Origin: DATDRS01 sp035291605
GTDB taxonomy: Bacteria > Chloroflexota > Anaerolineae > Anaerolineales > UBA6663
DNA length: 8,252 nt
NCBI GenBank assembly: GCA_035291605.1
Contig: DATDRS010000504.1
Span: forward strand, 1 to 8,252
Direction of reading: 5' to 3'
Numbering within the stretch: the stretch's first letter is position 1; each line of letters starts with the position of its first letter. The notes beneath the pieces are model-generated. The model saw only the letters and a list, made by a program, of their open reading frames with translations. It searched no databases and had not been told where the DNA came from. Below, piece by piece: positions 4,430-8,252 of this stretch. Made by a program: the position numbers and the translations under genes.

Positions 4430-5110
4430 ATGACCACCCCAACGCGCATCCTTGTCATCGAGGATGAAGACCGCATCCGGCAATTCCTCCAGCGCGGTTT
4501 GACTTACGAGGGCTACCGGGTGGAAGTGGCCGCCGAAGGCCAGACGGGGCTGGCGCTGGCCCGCGAGAACCCGCCCGACATCGTGATCCTCGACTGGATG
4601 CTGCCGGGGATGGATGGCCTGGAAGTCTGCCGCCGCCTCCGGCTCGGTGGGCCTGTCCCCATCCTCATGCTTACCGCGAAAGACTCGGTGAGCGACCGCG
4701 TGCAGGGCCTGGACGCCGGGGCCGACGATTATCTCGTCAAACCCTTCGCCTTCGACGAGCTGCTGGCCCGGCTGCGCGCGCTGCTCCGGCGCGCGGCCCC
4801 GACCCAGCCGGAGGTCTTGCGGTTCGCCGATCTTTCGCTGGACACGGGGACGCGCCAAGCCTTCCGCGGCCAGCGGGCGATTGACCTGACGGCCAAGGAA
4901 TACGAACTGCTCGAGTTGTTCGTGCGCCATCCCCGGCAGGTGCTCACCCGCGAGCTGATCTTCGACCGGGTGTGGGGCTACGACTTCGGCGGGGAGAGCA
5001 ACATCATCGAAGTGTACGTGCGTTATCTGCGGCAGAAGACCGAGGCCAGCGGCGAGCCGCGCCTGATCCACACCGTGCGGGGCGTGGGTTACGTCCTCCG
5101 GGAGGAGTGA
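4430..5110 (+). CDS. OmpR/PhoB-family response regulator
   Basis: A 226-residue two-domain transcription factor of typical length. The receiver domain (about 5-118) begins RILVIEDED with acidic pocket E11/D12. Its phosphoacceptor is D55 (VILDWMLPGMDG), with the conserved T82 (LMLTAKD) and K104 (DDYLVKPF). The winged-helix DNA-binding domain (about 130-226) shows DLTAKEYELLELFVRHP, VLTRELIFDRVWGYDF, the recognition helix around NIIEVYVRYLRQK, and the wing HTVRGVGYVLRE. All phosphotransfer residues are present, so it should be activated by the kinase encoded 129 bp downstream. The start shows no Shine-Dalgarno but has a -10-like TATCAT placed for leaderless transcription. The regulon and signal cannot be deduced, so no gene symbol is given. 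Confidence 0.95.
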   Translation: MTTPTRILVIEDEDRIRQFLQRGLTYEGYRVEVAAEGQTGLALARENPPDIVILDWMLPGMDGLEVCRRLRLGGPVPILMLTAKDSVSDRVQGLDAGADDYLVKPFAFDELLARLRALLRRAAPTQPEVLRFADLSLDTGTRQAFRGQRAIDLTAKEYELLELFVRHPRQVLTRELIFDRVWGYDFGGESNIIEVYVRYLRQKTEASGEPRLIHTVRGVGYVLREE

Positions 5111-5129
5111 GCGCCGGCCGCCGTAGCTC

Positions 5130-5162
5130 TCATCGGCTTCTCACGGCCGGTTCACGCCGGAC
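5130..5162 (+). repeat. Three 11-bp-spaced direct repeats between regulator and kinase genes
   Basis: TCA recurs at 5130, 5141 and 5152, each time starting an 11-bp unit. The second and third units are close: TCACGGCCGG and TCACGCCGGA. The first is weaker (TCATCGGCTT). Direct repeats one helical turn apart are typical of DNA sites for OmpR/PhoB-type regulators, so this could be an autoregulatory box for the neighbouring regulator. The region is GC-rich and the match may be fortuitous. Confidence 0.35.
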
Positions 5163-5239
5163 TCCATCCCCTGTGACACACTGGACCCGGCGTTAGCGCT
5201 CGCCGCTACCGTCGGGAGGCCCCTATTCATTCTTCGCCT

Positions 5240-6679
5240 GTGTCTCTCCGCCTGCGCCTGACGCTCTGGTACTCGACTGTCCTCGCCGGGGTTATCTTCC
5301 TCTTCGGCGTCATCGTTTACACCATTCTCTCTGCCAGCCTCATCGGCCAGATTGATCTCAGCCTCAAGGCGGCCGCCGAGGATATCATTCGAGCGAGCAG
5401 CGTCAGCCAGGTGCTGGACATCCAGATCGTCAATATCCCACCCGACCTGGACCGGTTCGGCGGGCCGAACGTCTACGCTCAGGTGTGGAAGACCGACGGA
5501 ACACTGGTCAACCAGTCCGGCAGCATCGGCGCCTATTCCGATCCGTTTGACGCGCACGGACTGGCCGAGAGCTACCAGAGTCGCCGCGATGCAGTGGTGC
5601 GCGGCGTCCACCTGCGCGTCTTCACGCTTCCTATCATCACGTCCGGGGGCACTGTGGTCGGCTATGTGCAGACCGCCTCGCCGCTGCGCACCGTGGATGT
5701 CGCTAAGAGCATCCTGTTGATTGTGCTCGTCGGCGGCGGGGTGGGGGCCGTGGCGCTGGCCGCGCTCATCGGCTGGTTCTCGGCGCGCCGGGCGCTGGCC
5801 CCGCTGGAAACCATCACCCAGACCGCTCTGCAAATCACGCGCGCGGACGACCTCTCGCGCCGCATCCCAATGGCCGAACCGCCGCAAGATGATGAAGTCA
5901 ACCGTTTGCGCATGGCGTTCAACGAGTCGCTCGAGCGGCTGGAGAAATTGTTCAACGCTCAGCGCCGCTTCCTGGCCGACGTCTCACACGAATTGCGCAC
6001 CCCATTGACGGCCATCCGGGGCAACGTGGACTTGATGCGCCGGATGGGGGAGGCTGACCCAACGTCGCTGGACGCGATTCAATCCGAGGCCGAGCGCATG
6101 AGCCGCCTGGTGGGCGACCTGCTTTTGCTGGCTCAAGCAGAGTCAGGCAGCCTGCCTCTGGCGCACGACCTCGTTGAGCTGGATACGCTCCTGCTGGAGG
6201 TCTGCAGCGAGGCGCAAGTGCTGGCCGCTGGCGTGACGGTGGGCATTGGGGAAATTGATCAGGCGGTGGTCGTCGGCGACCGCGACCGGTTGAAGCAGGT
6301 GATTTTGAACCTGGTGAGCAACGCGCTGAAGTTCACGCCCGAGGGCGGGCGCGTGACGATGGGGCTGGCGCTCGCCGCAGGCCAGTGGGTGCGGCTGACC
6401 GTCACCGACACCGGGACGGGGATTCCGCCGGGGGAACTGTCGCACATCTTTGACCGCTTTTACCGCGTGGACAAGGCGCGCTCGCGCACGCTGGGCGGCG
6501 CGGGCCTCGGCCTCTCGATTGCAAAGCGGATCGTGCACATGCACGGCGGGAGGATCGAGGCCTCGTCCGAGGGCATCCTCGGCCGGGGTGCGACGTTCAG
6601 CGTGTGGCTGCCGCTCAGCCAGGCTCGCTCCCCTGCCGAGACCCGGAAGCCCGTCAAGAGGAAACAGGAGCGGGCCTGA
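5240..6679 (+). CDS. Membrane sensor histidine kinase (HAMP-HisKA-HATPase_c)
   Basis: A 479-residue kinase, apparently partner of the regulator upstream. The first transmembrane helix is about residues 11-33. An extracytoplasmic sensor of about 120 residues follows, then a second helix (about 157-180, SILLIVLVGGGVGAVALAAL) and a HAMP linker (about 181-240). The H-box SHELRTP has phosphoacceptor H250. The ATP-binding domain has the N-box NLVSNALKF (N357, N361), G1 box DTGTGIP (390-396), F-box FDRFYR and G2 box GAGLGL (420-425). All catalytic motifs are intact. The start is uncertain: GTG 5240 has no Shine-Dalgarno, whereas GGGAGG (5214-5219) precedes an in-frame ATT at 5225 that would add five residues. 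A strong terminator follows the stop. The ligand is unknown. Confidence 0.94.
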   Translation: MSLRLRLTLWYSTVLAGVIFLFGVIVYTILSASLIGQIDLSLKAAAEDIIRASSVSQVLDIQIVNIPPDLDRFGGPNVYAQVWKTDGTLVNQSGSIGAYSDPFDAHGLAESYQSRRDAVVRGVHLRVFTLPIITSGGTVVGYVQTASPLRTVDVAKSILLIVLVGGGVGAVALAALIGWFSARRALAPLETITQTALQITRADDLSRRIPMAEPPQDDEVNRLRMAFNESLERLEKLFNAQRRFLADVSHELRTPLTAIRGNVDLMRRMGEADPTSLDAIQSEAERMSRLVGDLLLLAQAESGSLPLAHDLVELDTLLLEVCSEAQVLAAGVTVGIGEIDQAVVVGDRDRLKQVILNLVSNALKFTPEGGRVTMGLALAAGQWVRLTVTDTGTGIPPGELSHIFDRFYRVDKARSRTLGGAGLGLSIAKRIVHMHGGRIEASSEGILGRGATFSVWLPLSQARSPAETRKPVKRKQERA

Positions 6680-6690
6680 ACTGATTATAA

Positions 6691-6728
6691 AAACCCGGTT
6701 TCTGTCAGAAGCCGGGTTTCTGCTTTTT
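6691..6728 (+). terminator. Terminator between convergent genes, probably bidirectional
   Basis: AAACCCGGTTTCT (6691-6703) pairs with AGAAGCCGGGTTT (6707-6719), with one T-G wobble and a very short loop. On the plus strand it is followed by CTGCTTTTT (6720-6728). On the minus strand the stem runs into TTTTT (complement of 6689-6693). It can therefore end both the two-component operon and the oppositely oriented transglycosylase gene. Confidence 0.9.
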
Positions 6729-6778
6729 GAACCAAAATGTGCCAGTCAGAAAACAGCAGGTGCTTCAACGACACCCTC

Positions 6779-7429
6779 CTATTCTCCTATTCCCAACTCC
6801 TCTGCCGCATTGGCGCACAGGCTCGCGCCCCCGGCTTTCAGCCATTCCTGCAGGCGCGCGCTCGAAGACTGGCCGCTGACCGTATCTTCATAGATGCCCG
6901 TGCCCCAGTAAAAATAGCGTTTGGTCTCGGCGGGCCAGAGCGAGCTATCCCGCCCGATCATCCCGTGCCCGCCGTTATACCCGGCCAAGGCGAGGCCCAC
7001 GTTGCCCCCGGCGCGCTCCAACCCCAACGCCAGGTAGGCCATGCCCCGGGCCGCGTTCGTGTCGGGGTCCTGCATGTCGTCCTCGTCAGCAAAGTGCCAG
7101 GGCATGACCTGGAACAGTCCCTGCGCGCCCGCGGAGGAGACGGCGCTCGGCAGGCCGCACGACTCAATCTGCATCACGGTTGCGACGAGGTTGGGGTCAA
7201 GCTGATAGGCGTCGGCCCATCCGACAATCTCGTCCGACCAATACTGAACTTCCCGGGTGAAGACTGGGGAGAGAGTTTGCGCCCCATTCGGTTGGCCGAC
7301 TCTGGAGCGGAGCGGCAAGGGTAGATTTTTAGTGGCCCCCTGCATGACATTCACCAGATACCACCCCATGATCATCGCGAACACAAAAACCTCTACAGGG
7401 ATGAGGCGGACAATCCAACGCTGTGACAT
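6779..7429 (-). CDS. Membrane-anchored lytic transglycosylase (SLT-type domain)
   Basis: A 216-residue protein. Lytic transglycosylases cleave the MurNAc-GlcNAc bond of peptidoglycan, forming a 1,6-anhydro product. An N-terminal hydrophobic segment (about residues 8-30) follows a short basic head and acts as a signal anchor or uncleaved signal. It contains no lipobox cysteine. The SLT-type domain shows the catalytic glutamate E89 in MQIESCG, then SSAGAQGLFQVMP (98-110), NAARGMAYL (125-133), LALAGYNGG (146-154) and ETKRYFYW (168-175), all expected for this fold. The ATG has GAGG nine bases upstream (complement of 7439-7442). It converges on the two-component operon and has a palindrome-overlapped promoter. 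A role in cell-wall remodelling or spore/envelope biology cannot be specified. Confidence 0.92.
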   Translation of the reverse strand: MSQRWIVRLIPVEVFVFAMIMGWYLVNVMQGATKNLPLPLRSRVGQPNGAQTLSPVFTREVQYWSDEIVGWADAYQLDPNLVATVMQIESCGLPSAVSSAGAQGLFQVMPWHFADEDDMQDPDTNAARGMAYLALGLERAGGNVGLALAGYNGGHGMIGRDSSLWPAETKRYFYWGTGIYEDTVSGQSSSARLQEWLKAGGASLCANAAEELGIGE

Positions 7430-7450
7430 GACGATTATCCTCGAAACGAC

Positions 7451-7467
7451 GTGTAAAGCCTTTACAC
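7451..7467. promoter_or_regulatory. Perfect 17-bp palindrome, candidate operator of the transglycosylase gene
   Basis: GTGTAAAGCCTTTACAC consists of two 8-bp perfect inverted arms around one central base (C7459). It lies 22 bp before the transglycosylase ATG and overlaps the predicted -10 box by two bases. The predicted transcription start is near its centre. A dyad in that place is typical of a repressor site. The regulator is not encoded in the window, as far as can be seen, and I do not match the motif to a known factor. Confidence 0.6.
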
Positions 7468-7494
7468 TCTACAACAAAAGTCTTCTTACACCAA
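7466..7494 (-). promoter_or_regulatory. Candidate sigma70-like promoter for the transglycosylase gene
   Basis: Read on the minus strand, TTGGTG (complement of 7489-7494) and TAGAGT (complement of 7466-7471) are separated by exactly 17 bp. The -35 box matches 3 of 6 consensus positions and the -10 box 4 of 6. The score is modest; the AT-rich context and the palindrome overlapping the predicted start raise confidence. Confidence 0.4.
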
Positions 7495-7515
7495 TACGTA
7501 CCTCCCCTTTATGCA

Positions 7516-7551
7516 GAACCTCCCGCTGGCTGTTTTTCCAGCGGGAGGTTC
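7516..7551 (-). terminator. 14-bp perfect stem-loop after the membrane-protein gene
   Basis: GAACCTCCCGCTGG (7516-7529) and CCAGCGGGAGGTTC (7538-7551) form a perfect 14-bp stem with an 8-nt loop containing five T (A on the minus strand). It lies 34 bp past the stop of the upstream minus-strand gene, the expected place for a terminator. Neither strand has a T-run after the stem, so it may be a factor-dependent or stem-only terminator, or an mRNA-stabilising 3' hairpin. Confidence 0.5.
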
Positions 7552-7585
7552 CGAACACGCCTGAGCGGGAATTCACTGCCCCGCA

Positions 7586-8252
7586 TTAGTTGCGGTCGCG
7601 GCCCGAGGCTTCGGAAGCGCGCTGGACGGTCGGGCGGTAGCCAGTCGTCGCGCCGGACGTATAGGCCGGGTTGGCCGACGGCTTGGGCGCGGGGCGCACC
7701 GCCGGGGCAGGGGGCGCAGCCGGGCGCATCGCAGCGGCTGGGACCGGGCGAACCGGAGCGCGGTTGGAACGCTGATCGTATTCGTCGTCGTCCTCGTCAG
7801 CGCCAATTGTGTACGACGGGCGGCTCACCGTCTTGGGCGCGGGTCGGGGCGCCATCGCTGGGGCTGCCGGACGCGCCCACTCTGATTCGTAACGGCGGAG
7901 GGTCGTCTCAGCCTGACTGAACAGGCGCTCGCCGGCGATGGAGAATGTGCCGATCATCAGGATGCGGATCAGCCAGACGAGCAGGGCGACGAAAACAGGG
8001 ACGATGGTCAGGAGTTCATCGTGACCGAGGATTTCGTTGCCCAGTGACTGGTGGTTGAGCAGCGCAATGGAGACGCCCCACCAGGTGAGCGTGGCGTTCA
8101 TCGTCGCAGCAAGGAACCACGCGCCCAGGAGGTACCAGACTTCCAGCCGCTCGGCGCGGCCCTTCTCCGGGGTGAACAGCCGGGCGATCCCCGCGAAGTC
8201 CATCCCGCAGAACGCGATTGAGAGGATGACTGCCCAGCGCAGACCCAAAAAG
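7586..8252 (-). CDS. Uncharacterised multi-pass membrane protein with Pro/Ala-rich tail, partial
   Basis: The frame is open from the plus-strand window end down to a TAA at 7586-7588. A TTG at 8246-8248 could start a 220-residue protein, but the true start is probably outside the window. I do not recognise the family. Counting from that TTG, hydrophobic segments lie at about residues 4-24, 37-64 and 79-103. They are linked by a basic loop (TPEKGRAERLE) and a loop with NHQSLGNEILGHDE. From about residue 120 the protein becomes a disordered-looking tail rich in Pro, Ala and Arg, with an acidic patch DEDDDEYD (151-158). The short motif PxYTxGA occurs twice (144-150 and 194-200). No catalytic motif is visible. 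It lies upstream of and parallel to the transglycosylase gene, separated by a hairpin and a promoter, so the two are probably separate transcription units. Confidence 0.75.
   Translation of the reverse strand, partial: FLGLRWAVILSIAFCGMDFAGIARLFTPEKGRAERLEVWYLLGAWFLAATMNATLTWWGVSIALLNHQSLGNEILGHDELLTIVPVFVALLVWLIRILMIGTFSIAGERLFSQAETTLRRYESEWARPAAPAMAPRPAPKTVSRPSYTIGADEDDDEYDQRSNRAPVRPVPAAAMRPAAPPAPAVRPAPKPSANPAYTSGATTGYRPTVQRASEASGRDRN

Noticed and set aside
5141..5887. Minus-strand open frame of 248 codons opposite the histidine kinase
   Set aside because: The plus-strand kinase is complete with all motifs. The antisense product shows no family features.

Overview
The window looks like a chromosomal segment of a GC-rich bacterium. 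It carries the end of tuf and a conserved translation/transcription cluster, followed by a two-component system and two oppositely oriented envelope-type genes. The protein style (acidic N-terminal extension on NusG, transglycosylase of the 'IESCG...GAQGLFQVMP' type, uncharacterised membrane protein with a Pro/Ala tail) and the absence of rpoB after rplL suggest Chloroflexota (Anaerolineae-like). That assignment is an inference from pattern memory; no marker here proves it.

Positions 1-4382, plus strand: 3' end of tuf (EF-Tu), rpmG (L33), tRNA-Trp(CCA), secE, nusG, rplK (L11), rplA (L1), rplJ (L10) and rplL (L7/L12). This is a classical order that couples protein synthesis, Sec translocation and transcription elongation. 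The non-coding spacers hold most of the regulatory content. Two similar hairpins sit just before the ribosome binding sites of rplK and rplA and resemble the L1-binding site of 23S rRNA, so L1 probably represses both genes. A typical L10 leader ending in a strong intrinsic attenuator precedes rplJ, which starts with TTG behind a near-perfect Shine-Dalgarno sequence. rplL is closed by a strong terminator, and rpoB/rpoC do not follow.

Positions 4417-6728, plus strand: an OmpR/PhoB-type response regulator, possibly translated from a leaderless mRNA, then a 129-bp gap with 11-bp-spaced direct repeats, then a membrane HAMP/HisKA/HATPase_c sensor kinase. A hairpin terminator, with T-runs on both sides, separates this pair from the convergent gene.

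Positions 6779-8252, minus strand: a membrane-anchored lytic transglycosylase with a sigma70-like promoter overlapped by a perfect 17-bp palindrome (candidate operator). Upstream of it lie a 14-bp perfect stem-loop and the 3' part of an unrecognised membrane protein with a Pro/Ala-rich tail, which runs off the window edge.

No mobile element, CRISPR array or defence system is visible. The points worth a second look are regulatory RNA elements, heptamer-periodic intergenic patches and unusual gene starts.
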